Shown piece after piece: positions 36,229 to 48,399 of a stretch of 64,000 nt of DNA (positions are counted from its first letter, which is position 1; every line of letters begins with the position of its first letter). A program made the translations under genes and the position numbers. Source of the DNA: Syngnathus acus (taxonomy: Eukaryota > Chordata > Actinopteri > Syngnathiformes > Syngnathidae); NCBI RefSeq assembly GCF_901709675.1, contig NC_051099.1, positions 7,256,001 to 7,320,000 on the forward strand, written 5' to 3'. The notes under the pieces were generated by a model. The model saw only the letters and a list, made by a program, of their open reading frames with translations. It made no database searches and was not told the origin of the DNA.

Positions 36229-37412
36229 TGACCTGTGACCATGATATTTCCCTAATAAAGTGGCCTGTTATTAGGTACACTTGAAAATGGCGGTGTACCT
36301 AATGGAGTGTCCGTGTGATTCCCTCGTTAAGTGCACCTGCGTGAAAAGTTTTAGCTCCTTTCACGTTCTGCAGGAGCTAAAACTTTTCACGCAGGTGTGT
36401 TTAACGAGGGTAACTTGGAAAACATATTGGAACGCGGCCCCGAGGACTAGAGCTTGACACCTGTGACCTTTGACCATGATATTTCCCTAATAAAGTGGCC
36501 TGTTATTAGGTACACTTGAAAATGGCGGTGTACCTAATGGAGTGTCCTTGTGATTCCCTCGTTAAGTGCACCTGCGTGAAAAGTTTTAGCTCCTTTCACG
36601 TTCTGCAGGAGCTAAAACTTTTCACGCAGGTGTGTTTAACGAGGGTAACTTGGAAAACATATTGGAACGCGGCCCCGAGGACTAGAGCTTGACACCTGTG
36701 ACCTTTGACCATGATATTTCCCTAATAAAGTGGCCTGTTATTAGGTACACTTGAAAATGGCGGTGTACCTAATGGAGTGTCCGTGTGATTCCCTCGTTAA
36801 GTGCACCTGCGTGAAAAGTTTTAGCTCCTGCAGAACGTGAAAATGACCAAAATCTTTTCACGCAGGTGTGTTTAACGAGGGTAACTTGGAAAACATATTG
36901 GAACGCGGCCCCGAGGACTAGAGCTTGACACCTGTGACCTTTGACCATGATATTTCCCTAATAAAGTGGCCTGTTATTAGGTACACTTGAAAATGGCGGT
37001 GTACCTAATGGAGTGTCCTTGTGATTCCCTCGTTAAGTGCACCTGCGTGAAAAGTTTTAGCTCCTGCAGAACGTGAAAATGACCAAAATCTTTTCACGCA
37101 GGTGCGTTTAACGAGGGTCACTTGGAAAACATGTTGGAACGCGGCCCCGAGGACTAGAGCTTGACACCTGTGACCTTTGACCATGATATTTCCCTAATAA
37201 AGTGGCCTGTTATAAGGTACACTTGAAAATGGCGGTGTACCTAATGGAGTGTCCGTGTGATTCCCTCGTTAAGTGCACCTGCGTGAAAAGTTTTAGCTCC
37301 TTTCACGTTCTGCAGGAGCTAAAACTTTTCACGCAGGTGTGTTTAACGAGGGTCACTTGGAAAACATGTTGGAACGCAGCCCCTCGAGGACTGGAGGTCG
37401 ACACCCCTGGTT
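36229..37412. repeat. 235-bp tandem array of fused element plus hairpin
   Basis: Five units carry TGACCATGATATTTCCC at 36236, 36471, 36706, 36942 and 37178 (spacing 235, 235, 236, 236). Each unit is the outer left inverted end fused at GTGATTCCCTCGTT to a 5'-truncated palindromic MITE that ends at GACACCTG. Identity between units is very high, so amplification by unequal exchange is recent. The last unit runs into the 37.4-37.8 kb module. The centre of the hairpin occurs in two orientations. Confidence 0.9.
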
Positions 37413-37835
37413 TAAGGGAAAAGTGCCACACCGCCCGCCCTCACCCCCACTTTCTGATTGACTATTTGATCTGTGACGTCACTTGGACACTCCATTAGGT
37501 ACACCGCCATTTTCAAGTGTACCTAATAACAGGCCAGTTCATTAGGGAAAAATCATGGCCAAAGCTTAACTGAAAGTGAAAAGTGCCACACCCGCCCTCA
37601 CCCCCACTTTCTGATTGGCTGTTTGATCTGTGACGTCATACAGACACTCCTTTAGGTACGCCGCCATTTTCAGGTGTACCTAATAACAGGCCACTTCATT
37701 AGGGAAACATCATGGCCAAAGCTGAACTGAAAGTGAAAAGTGCCACACCCGCCCTCACCCCCACCTCCTGATTGGCTGGTTGATCTGTGACGTCACACGG
37801 TCACTCCATTAGGTACACCACCATTACCTAATAAC
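37413..37835. repeat. Three-copy repeat with CCAAT-CRE module
   Basis: Units of about 155-165 bp contain AAGTGCCACACCCGCCCTCA, CCCCCAC, TGATTG(G/A)CT, TTGATCTGTGACGTCA, CACTCC(A/T)TTAGGTAC and a CCGCCATTTTCA(A/G)GTGTACC end. TGACGTCA lies at 37474, 37631 and 37788. A fourth copy of the module sits at 35885-35945. The last unit is truncated at CACCACCATTACCTAATAA. Confidence 0.85.
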
Positions 37836-38489
37836 TTTATGCATTTTTTTGTACGTGTCAAGAATGTGTATTTGACTACTTGCTCTTTATTTTGGGGGAC
37901 ACCAACACATATTACACAACGTAAAACACATACATATTGTCATATAAAGCAGTTAACCAAATGTCAGATTTTTGTTTTCATGCCCAAAAAAATAAAAACA
38001 TGGAATAAAACACCAGACAAGTTTTAACAGGTTTTAATTTTTATTAAAATAATAATAATAATAATAAAAGTAAATTTCAAACCAGCAATCTAATGTGAAA
38101 TTGCAGTAAATATATTGGATAACAATATTTAGGCGTATATATGCATACACGTTATTTAAAAACTACTATAAGTGTTATAAAATCAAGATTACCCAAAGAG
38201 AAGCATAATCTCCCCGTTGTTGACTAACGGCGCATCCCTTCATGCAATAAAGTTAGCCGTTAGCTTGGAGAAAACGCGCATAAAAGAAGTGGTGTTTCAG
38301 TGAGTGGTTGTTTCTTTCCTTGGCAAATCGTAAATCGACATTCTGGTTTACATTGTTCACGCCAGGAGGGAGACGCAACACGTTCACTGACTGATCCGTT
38401 GATGCACGGGAAGGAAGGCAGTTGACCCATTGACTCGTTCGCGAACGGGAAAGTGAGGATTCGTTCCGTCACTGATCCGTTCTCGCGAT

Positions 38490-38640
38490 GAACTGGAAAT
38501 GCGAATCACTCACTCACTGATTCGTTCACTCACTGATTCGTTCACTCACAGATTCGTTCACTCACAGATTCGTTCGTTGGTGAACGGGATTCGTTCACTC
38601 ACAGATTCGTTCGTTGGTGAACGGGAAATGCAATTCACGA
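38490..38640. repeat. GATTCGTTCACTCAC minisatellite
   Basis: At least five near-identical 16-bp copies of GATTCGTTCACTCAC(A/T) are followed by a duplicated 31-34 bp unit containing GTTCGTTGGTGAACGGG. The half-palindromic words TTCGTTC and GTGAACGG allow folding. It belongs to the right arm of the composite block. Confidence 0.8.
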
Positions 38641-39066
38641 CTCGTTCATGAACGGGAAGTTACGTCATTTTCTTCTTCGTTTTTTTTACGGCGAGGTGGC
38701 ACCAGCTTCAATGCGCATTACCGACACCTACTGGTCATATGAACTGCAGTCACTCTCGTTCACTGAAAAGAGTCCTACTTTGGAAATATGTCACTTCCAG
38801 CCAGGGCGTTCCGTTCCACTTCAGCCGAATTTTCTGTGATGCCGGTGTAGGTATCACACTTGATCCTTTGACAGTGATCTTTGAAAAAGTTTTTTTTTTT
38901 TTTTTCTTTTTCATGAGTTAAATTGAGTCATCTCCCAAAGGCCAACACGCCAAAACAGGTCCTGCCAATCCCTTTAAACCGCTCGGCCTCATCTTGCCAA
39001 CAGCCCCTCCCAATGTTTCTCGTTGAACCTTCATGCTAAATACACAGTAGTGGTTTTGTGTAAAAC

Positions 39067-39150
39067 AGGGGTCTCAAACGCAATTTACCCAGGGGTCGCT
39101 GGAGGTCGAGGCAGGTGTTTCACAAGAAAAGCACTTACAAAAACACGGCA
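39067..39150. mobile_element. hAT-type MITE left end (solo)
   Basis: ACAGGGGTCTCAAACGCAAT and ACCCAGGGGTCGCTGGAGGT are the tip and subterminal words of a common fish hAT family (CAGGGGTCTCAAAC...). No matching GAGACCCCTG is found within the next kilobase, so the right end is lost. Confidence 0.55.
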
Positions 39151-39690
39151 ATGTTATCAAATGTCTTCATTTTTTTTAACACAAAATAGGTGAATAAATA
39201 AATAAATTAATAATACACAAGAACATTTTAAACCAATCAGTAATAAATAAATAAATAAAACTAATATAAATAATAATAATGCAGTAGATATACAAGACTG
39301 AAGAAACGACATATAGTTGCTGAGTTATTCAGATTCAAATGTCTGTATTAACAGTCAATAAGTTTTTCTTCAATTTCTTCGCCTTGACACGCAATTTCTC
39401 CAGGAATAGTGTGTATTGATGTTGCCAAACTACTTTTATACTTGTGTGACAGTTGAAGTTGAAAATAAAAGTTTATTGCTGTTATTACCCCCTCATTTGT
39501 CATCAAAGTTAAGAGTGTTAAAAGTCTTTTTTGATCACCCGGTTTCTATTTCCATCATATCCTATGGGAAAACAAACCCGAATGGATTGTGTTTGACTTT
39601 CCTATTTGCGGCCTATTTGTGGTTTGTGAGAAGTGCTGGGAAATAAAAAGGCAGACAAAACATTGTGTGAAGTACAGGAAAGTACTAGTT

Positions 39691-39696
39691 TTTATT
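39691..39696 (-). terminator. zbtb20: Candidate distal polyadenylation signal of zbtb20
   Basis: AATAAA on the minus strand in the context AAGGAATAAAAACTAGTAC, near the point where transposon-poor sequence gives way to the repeat-rich block. Many other hexamers exist in this AT-rich region, so it is only one candidate. Confidence 0.25.
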
Positions 39697-42600
39697 CCTT
39701 CATAATCAAACTTCACAAACAGCTTGAACTTGTACAATACCTCAGAGAGTGAAAATTACAAAAAAAGTGCTGGTAACATTTACAAAAATCATCCTTACTT
39801 AGCAACAATCAGTTTATTCTTCCACACTTTTTTTAGTCTTTTGTATTAAGGCTTAATACTTCTGTATAAAGTATATGCAAGATAAGTCTTCACAGTTTTT
39901 CGAAAAAAGTCACAATATTGTGTAACATAATGAAGCTTTTACGGCTATTTTCTTTATAATAACGAATACACATCACTGGTAAATATATGTGAAATACAGG
40001 GCTTATTGTAAAATGGCAAGTTATGATACTGGTTGCTGAGATAAATGGATTCCACACACTAGTTATAGGAAAGTTTGCGAGAACTGAAGCAGGAGGAGGA
40101 AAAGAAGAAAAATGATAAGTGTCAACAGTTGGGGAGATCGCCTCCAAACTTTGGCACATCCCACGAATGAGCAAGTCGCACAAATATGAGATTCCAAATG
40201 AAAGAAGAGCTAAACTGGCATAAAGTGAAAACATGCTGTGTAGTAAGGTGCTAAATTAGAGATATTACATTGCCAGCCTTTTTTTTCCTAAAAAAAAAAA
40301 CCATTATTCTTTTGTTTTCCCCACATGGACTGACATGAATAAGGTGCATTTTAAGACTCAACACATGTATGCTTTTTTTTTTTTATTAGTTGTTGACAAA
40401 AATATGTAATAAATACAAGTTAAAATAAAATTAAATTGACCAAGAGTCTTGAGGCGACCTCATGCGTTCCCGTGGATTGAAAAAAAAAAAAGAATGCTTA
40501 ATTCTCTTATCGTGGCATGTGAACATAAAAGCAGTATTGTAGTTATGGTGTTGCCTGTTTTTTTTAAATATATATCACAACTTTTTTTTTTTTCAATTTT
40601 TTCTTAATTTTTTTTTTTACAATTGAAACTGTGACAAACCGGATGACTAAAGGAGATGGAATCGAAAGCCGAGATATATTCACACGATCCTCAAGAAGCT
40701 GCACTGGGTTTGTTTACAGGTCGACGGATGGGCCAAATTACCCTCATGCATACTGTACGGTTTAAAGTGACGCAACAAGCTCGCTTTAAATAGTCTACAT
40801 CACAAAACAAAAAGCAATTTGGTTTTTAGTGCAAACACAATTGGCTGGCTTCAGCTTCTCAATAATAACGAGATTACAAGAAGGCACGTACTTATGCTTC
40901 CTCGAACACGCAACATATTCAGACAAACCGCGACACCAGACAAAGCGGTGGGAACAGGAAGGAAAGCTACTTTGCCGCATATGATGGTGACTTTACTCTC
41001 TCTCTCTCTTTTTTTTTTTTTTACACTAAACAATAATTTATGTCAAGGTCAGACCTTGACTTTGATGGTGGGACAGAAAAAGGAGATTTGGTGGATGCAG
41101 CCAAATGAAGTTTATATCACAAAAAGGTGCATTTCATTTTTGGAACGTTCACTCAAAATGACCAAATAATCAACGTTTTAGTTTGTTCACACGACAATAG
41201 TTGATGAAGACTCAGAATGGATCCCCTCCATTATTAACCTAACCTATCTCATTTACCTCACTTCTGCTTTGACTTGTCTACATGAGCAAAGCCGGGAGGA
41301 AACTTGAATGCCCCTCAAAAGCGGAAAACATCAACGTGTGCCACGACGGACGCCAACAAACAACTATGGTTTTGACAAGTTGTTCAGTGAATAATATTGC
41401 TTTTTGATAGAAGACCAAAATGAGTCTTTAGTGCAAATTTCTTTTCTGGCTTGAGAAAGTGGAACAATGAGAAAATTGGTTTATTATCGGCTTAACCATA
41501 GCAAGAAGGCGTCCAATCTGGAATATCCCTTTATGATGTCTTACCCTAACCCAGTGGACTAATTATCATTATTATTCATCAAAAAAATACACATCTGATG
41601 AGCAATTGATCTAAAAAAAAAAATACAAATGTTCTGAACTCCTGTTTCTAAGCCAACCGGTGCACTTCATTTGGACTCAACAGCTATGCAACAAGCAATT
41701 GCGCACGATCAACAAAGTTTTCCCAATCAACAAATGAATTGATTATTATGCCTTGGCAAGCAACGATTGGGAAGAGAGGGTCACCTACGTGGGTATACAC
41801 CCCCCCTTCACCCTAACAAAACGAAATGTCTTGACATCTCAAAAATTAGACCCCCTCCCTCCCCATTTCCTGTGCAGTCATGTCTGTCAAATACATCTTT
41901 CAGCTTGGAAATGTTGGAAAACTCACTCCAGTCCAGTGTTTGACAAATCATTATATTTAAAAAAAAAAAAAGACGTCCATGCACATACTGAAAAATTCTC
42001 CCCTATTTCAGAACAGCAGTCAAAACATTTCAAACAAGCTTGTTTCATAACAATAATAATAAAGTATAAACTTGGAGGATAAATTACCAAAAACTAATGT
42101 CGAAAACACATTACTGCAGCATATATCTCAGGGTTGTTTAGTTTGATGTCATCTTTAACTACCGTTTACTACAACAGCTCCACTTCTGACAAGGTTTTTT
42201 TTTCCAAGGGTGAGTTTATAAGATAGCAAGAGGATTGAGGCAGAAACAAAATATACACACAAGCAACATCTGAGTTTACAAAAAAAAAGCATGCCATCTA
42301 CAAAAAAGATATCAGAGCAACAAAAAGCCAGATAACCAAAAAAAGACGAGAAAGTGCCCAGCTTGTAAATTCAAGCAATTTGTCTTTACGCCAATTACCG
42401 CAATTCAATTACCTCTTTTGAGAGCACACAATAAAATAATATATTCCAGAATCTTGACAAGAATCTCTGAAAACAAAATTAAGGATGACGCTTTGTTGTT
42501 ACAAAATGATGACAATTTTGGAGCACATTTATATCGAATTTTTCTTTGCTGCTCCAGTGAGCATAACGATATTTCACGTGTGGTTTTTGGCTTCATAACT

Positions 42601-43427
42601 TACAAATATGTGCAAACTTAACATCTTGGTCCATATCAAGTACAAATGGCTAAACGTCTTCAAAAAGTTGTGATGTTAGTTTGGTTGTTGCAGGGATAGC
42701 CTTTATAATGTGTAAATCCGATATTTTGAGGAAAAAAAAGCTAAGAACAGAGAGTACATTTTAAAAATGCAATCTATTAAATGTAAAATAATGTAAAAGT
42801 GAATTTCAGGGGTCATCGATGAGTTCAAGGTGGGGATGACACATGTTCAATGTTTGTTTGTTTGTGGAAGAATGAATGTGGTTTTATTGAAACAAATATC
42901 AATGGGTGTGCATTTTTGAATAGCTTTATAGGGTTTCCTAATTAAAAACATTTTTTTTTGCCCTTACCCTAATCCTAGCCCTACAAATGAAGACAAGCGA
43001 AACACTACAGATAAACATTAAGCTTTCTGCCTTTAAAACAAAAAGCAAAAACAACATCAAGAAAACAACCCCTTTTTTCTCCGAAACAATCTCAACCCTT
43101 CTTTGGTTTGTGTGTGAACTAACAATGTCTAGTTCCGTTTTTCCTCACCAAATGGACTTCAGAAAATAAATACGGCTCCATTGATTACTTTAAGTCTTGA
43201 TGATGTCTGTTTTTAAATGTTTGTCGTTGAGGCCAAATATTTAAATGTGTTGTCGTGCATGTTGTCTACAGAAGTGGTCTAGCTAGAGAGCTTTGTGATT
43301 TTGTGTCAAAAAAAAAAAAAAGGCAAATTAAATGAAATACAGATTATTTTTTGTTGAAGGGGAACACTGACTGGAATGTTCTGGGTTGAATGGGAATGCA
43401 ACCGAGTTGAACAAAAATGGCCATAAG

Positions 43428-43906
43428 CAGTGATTCTCAAACTGGAGTATCATTGGTGTCATGTGGGCTCTCTCTAGTGGTAAGCAAAGGAAGTTTCAAC
43501 AGCATAATTAATTTTCCTTACCCTGACCACGCGCATTTTAACACATACAGTTTAGTTGTATTTAATTTGAATGCACGATGCATTTTTTTAATCTACATGT
43601 TTTCAAATATTTGTTTTGGTACAATTTTTTAATTTACCATTTATGTGCAATCCATTTGAACTGAACCATTATTTAAATACAGATTCATTAATGTTCAAAC
43701 CGCATAATCTTTTAATTCTCAACCAGAGAAATCAACACAGGTGCAGAGGGAAATTATCCAATGTCATTTCATCTGTCCTAAAATAATCGCTAAAAAAAAT
43801 CATTTTTATTCATATAAATTCAGACTGGATCATCATTATTTCAATGTCCTTATTTTTGGGGGAAAATAATAATAATAGATGTTATAACGCAGTTTGAGAA
43901 CCACTG
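43428..43906. mobile_element. hAT-type MITE, 479 bp
   Basis: The ends CAGTGATTCTCAAACTGG and CGCAGTTTGAGAACCACTG are inverted repeats differing at one of about 17 positions. They are of the CAGTGGTTCTCAAACT type common in fish. The interior holds no open frame. The flanking 8-mers do not match, so the target duplication has eroded. Confidence 0.75.
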
Positions 43907-45468
43907 CAAGATTTTTAACAGGACTAAATGACACAGTAGACTTGTACTGATACGACAGGTGGCAGCTTTAAAACAAATTCAATCGTGTTGTGTAATAATA
44001 GAGAAAAACGGTCATCGGGAATATAATTGTGAGTGGATGTAGACTGTGTGTGTGATTGATGGGTGGATGACAGGGACAAGTTATCACGTTGCCTATACTG
44101 GTTTTGAATGTCAATGAAACTAAGCCTTCCCCCCAAAATATCTGTTTATAGTCATAGCTGTTTTCTCCTAGTCAAAACTATGAATGATGGAGGACTTAAA
44201 GAATCAAAGTAAAGGCAATCACTTTATTTGGTTTCACCTTGGGGATGTCTTGATTTTAAGAACTAATTTAGAATGTAAGTACCCAATTAGGAATTTTGCC
44301 AAAGTTACCATAGTTAGGCTGTTAAATCTTCAAGGATTTTGTCCTCATGGGACAATTCTTTTTTTTTTTTTTCTTTTCTGTGCGGCCTTAATAGTCCTTT
44401 GTACTAATTGACAATAGTAGTTTTAATGTGAAGTGTTCCCACCCCGCTAAAATTTTCAATTTGGCACGTTGACCAGGCTGGAGAATGAAAGTGTGGTAAT
44501 GAGTCCACAGGGGACACAATAATGAGCCGGTCCAAAACCTTTCATCTCGCAGCTACACCGTCATCGCCAACCGAAAACTTCATGTCTGACACAAAGCGCT
44601 TTTAGAGATCTTTGTGCAATAATCCTGTGTTGTGTTCACTTAATTTTCTAATCTGATTACAAGACTTTACCGCCAAAGAGGGGTTATAAAAAAAAAAAAA
44701 ATTAAAAAAATGCTAGTTTCTTTTTGCACGTGGCCCCATTGTACGGCTGTATGAAGGCAGGAAGTTAAAACATTCGTTAATATGAGATGAGAAAATTTAG
44801 CATCGGGTAAACATAGCCAACTGCTAATCTACTGAGGATGCCGTGTTAACAATTTGATATTTACCCACAACTACTCCGAAAGCTGCATCAAAAAAAAAAA
44901 AAATAATAATAATAAAATCGCTGAGGGGACAAGCTGAAAGTCACAGCACCTTACATTCATGCAGCTTCTTCTATTGATCGCCAAGCCGCATTGCCTTCCC
45001 GCGACAAATGTGAACAACGTGCAAGAAGAAAACAGTCAAACATTTGTAAGTGACTGTGCATCTTTGATATCTCTGAATCCTCCATATAGCATACATGGAA
45101 AAAAAATCACACCTGCTTTTACTGTATATGTATGTATAGAACATTTCAGGTATTTTAAAGGGTTCGGATGCATTCACAACCACCTGGTTTTATTTGTATA
45201 AATACTGTCGTATATTTTTAACTAAATAGACCATTGTGAATATATTGTATCTGTGCAATGTAGGAGAGAAAAACTATGAAAATTCTGTATAGTTGCTGAC
45301 TGTACTACTAGGCACTTGATAGGCATATTTCCAATATCCCGCAAGGAGAAATGCATTCAACTGTGTGGAGAGATGATGATTTCTTTTTTTATATACATTT
45401 TATATATTTATATATAAATATCTTTACCAGACGTTATCTGTTTCACACTGATGTGTGCTGTAGAAGAG

Positions 45469-45474
45469 CAAATA
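45469..45474 (+). terminator. Isolated plus-strand polyadenylation-like signal
   Basis: AAATAAAAAGC at 45468-45478 is preceded by about 300 bp resembling a 3' UTR on the plus strand and followed by TGAGTGGTTTTATT. No plus-strand gene is visible upstream for 10 kb, so it may be chance or the end of a non-coding RNA. Confidence 0.2.
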
Positions 45475-48083
45475 AAAAGCTGTTACGTATAATCTGAGTG
45501 GTTTTATTCTGAACTGTGACTTAATTCAAGCTCGAACAAAGAAAAACTGATGGAGACGGACACTACTATGAACCCTCACCATTCCTGTCCTGTATTTTCA
45601 CCTCGATGCAAAGCCTATACTGTACGCATATTCATAATACACTGTGAAAGAAATGACTTCATTACTTGACTACCCTCGACCCAGCTAGATGAAATCTATA
45701 TGTATGTATTAACAACACCACCGTACTGTGTGATCACCAGAACACATAAGCAGGATGAACTAAAGAAGTACTGTGAAGAAATGAAGAATCAAATGTACGG
45801 CTAGAAAGACATAACAACATATTGTAGACCCCAAATCTCTATACTAAGATAAATAAAACATGTCATATGATTGGCAAACACAACACAAACAGCTGTGAGA
45901 TTGGTATCCAGCATTCAATAGGGTTTGTTTTGGAAAATAAGCCAACGTTTTGACCCCACCCCCCCAAAAAAAGGAAAATCTCCCTTAGCTGAAAGTACAA
46001 GAAATGCGCAAAGGACCTTCTTTCCCAAAAAGGGGCTGCAATCTTTTAAACCATTTTTACAATTTTTCTTTGCAATACCCGAGAAAAGACTGTGAAGCAC
46101 CACCCACAAGTATCTGAAGCAGAATAAAGAATATACTGTCTTGTATAAGTATGGACAGTGAAAGGAAGCTAATGCACACCAGGGAGAAGAAGAAGAAGAA
46201 GAAGAAGGCTCAGTTCCTTCCAATCTTATCATACAACAAGTCAACTGATGATGGGATAAGTTATTAGCACTCATCCGGAGAGATTGGCTACTTGTTATTC
46301 CAGAAAACCACCACCACCACAACAACAACAACATAAAAATGATAGCAAGACACTCTTATAGTGTAATTTTGAAATGAAATATTGTCCAAAGCCAACGACA
46401 AGCTACTTAACCTACTATTTAGACCATTGATACCACAAAGCTGGTTGTACTCATCTAGCTACAGTCTATAGTGCATTGGATATATGTGATTACACAAACT
46501 ATGCAAAAAGCGGGTGCCGTGAAGGAATGCTAAATCACTGAATACGTACATTACACGCAAACATGTCTGCCTCTGCGCTGAAAGTTAGTTTGGCAGTGTT
46601 GGTGCTCGGCTGACAAAACACCGTAAGCTGTGTGCCCAAAAATGTGGCAATACTGTTGGAAAAGAGAACTCGGCAGTTTGCTTACATAGACTATTTAGTG
46701 CATTGTCTGTTAAGGCAAGAGATGACCCTCCACGTGCTGTGTCAAGACAAATAGCACTAGCACTAGCATGCAGCACATTTGCCATCCTGGCAGCGACAGC
46801 TACAAAACAGAGACGGCACACCATTTATTCGATTGGACTTTTTTTTTTTTTTTTCTTTTAGGCCAATACGCAAATGAGACGAGGAAATGTGAAATAAATG
46901 TTCACACGGTTTGGAGAAACTACTACAGAATCTCAGTCACTTTGGATGAAATTTGGAAATGACTTGCGACTCATGATTTCTTGCGAGCCCAAAAGGTTTG
47001 GTGAGGAGTCGCTCCTCGTCTCGTACCTGCGCTGCATATTGCAAAGGAAGCCCTAACAAGGTCAAGATAGTTTGCTTCTCAACAGTTTGATTCGGCTTAA
47101 AAAGCACACAGACAGACGACACCCACTAAAGGAAGGAAAGGACACAACGGTGCACAACCCACAGACACATACAGTATTATCAAAGAAGCTGCATTCCATC
47201 ACCGATCCACGCCCACCCAAAATTTGTACTAGGACATGGATATCATCTATGTAACACGCACACACACGCACACACACAATAATAAATCATCATTATTATT
47301 ATTATTCATAGCGTGATAATGGCTGTTATTATCACTACCACCGAGTCTGACAGAAGTTGTCGTGATTATTACTGTCTTACTACTGTTTCACTGTTTGGCT
47401 CTCAGGAAAATTCTGTCTCTTAAAGAAATGCAACTGAATTATTGAGTTGCAGGGAAGTGACTCCATAAAACATTACCTTAAAAAAAAAAAGAAAATCAAA
47501 CATAGATGCGCACACGTCATGTTACACATTTAAATAAATGCTTGCATCGGCACAAGTACTGTACTGTACAAACAGTATCTGGATTGATATACTGTCGGTG
47601 ACTGCAAGCGATAACGAGAACCGAGAACCGCTCAATTACTTTCAAATTGAAACAAAGCTATGCTAACACGTGAACTCTATAACCAAATGTTAGATTTTTT
47701 TTTGTTTAAAAAAATCCTCTTTTCTAAAACTATATCTCTGTTAACAGTAGTGCACTTATTGGTTTAAGCAGTGCAACATATATGCAACAAAATAACGCAG
47801 TCCACTTATCAAGATTTTTTTTTTTTTCGAAAAAGTTGTCTTTTCTGACTTTAAAATTGAATCAACAAAAAAAATCATAGTTCATTTAATGAATATGATT
47901 AAATATTAAGCACAGGCATTTTAAGAAAATGTGCAAAATAGCACGTTTTTGTCTGGGTTTATTTTATATCTGCTGCACTGTGAGCAACATAACTACAAAA
48001 GTTTGCTCACGCAAAGGAGCAAATCCTTCACAATGCAATTGTGTGTCTTTATTTTTTTGTGTATACTACTGAAAACTTATACA

Positions 48084-48089
<6 letters not shown>

Positions 48090-48155
<66 letters not shown>

Positions 48156-48171
48156 GTACACACACACACAC
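48090..48171. repeat. (TA)n-(CA)n microsatellite
   Basis: About 30 TA dinucleotides (48091-48150) pass into CACACGTACACACACACAC. It is highly polymorphic by nature and cruciform-prone. Confidence 0.98.
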
Positions 48172-48348
48172 TGTAAATAGTCTGTGTGTTTATGAGTTGG
48201 TGCATCTGTGTGTCCTATTTGTTGAAAATATTGAAATCCAAATATCAGTTTACAGTGCTGTCATGATGCATGGATTTTTTCTTTTAGAAAAACTGGAATG
48301 TATACTATTATGTAAAAGTTCATCCACAATTTGTTGAGTGTGCGTGTA

Positions 48349-48399
48349 ATATATATATATATATATATATATATACCTATATATATATATATATATATA
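48349..48399. repeat. (AT)n microsatellite
   Basis: Two AT blocks are interrupted once by ATACCTATA. They lie about 200 bp from the previous TA tract. Confidence 0.97.

Larger units (their letters stand above)
35543..38760. mobile_element. Composite block of nested inverted-repeat elements
   Basis: The left border TGATGAGCATTCCAGTTCTT, with CAGTTCACTCAAAAGATTCG, and the right part, with repeated GATTCGTTCACTCAC, look like the two sides of one fish element carrying GATTCGTTCA words. Between them lie a second element with 85-bp inverted ends, a palindromic MITE and two tandem arrays, given separately. No transposase is encoded anywhere in the block, so all members are non-autonomous. The exact outer boundaries are uncertain. 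Confidence 0.6.

Noticed and set aside
36229-37412. CRISPR-like regular array
   Set aside because: The repeats are 235 bp with no unique spacers, the genome is vertebrate, and the units are explained as fused transposon pieces.
48041-48337. ORF with repeated IY units
   Set aside because: It is the translation of a (TA)n microsatellite.
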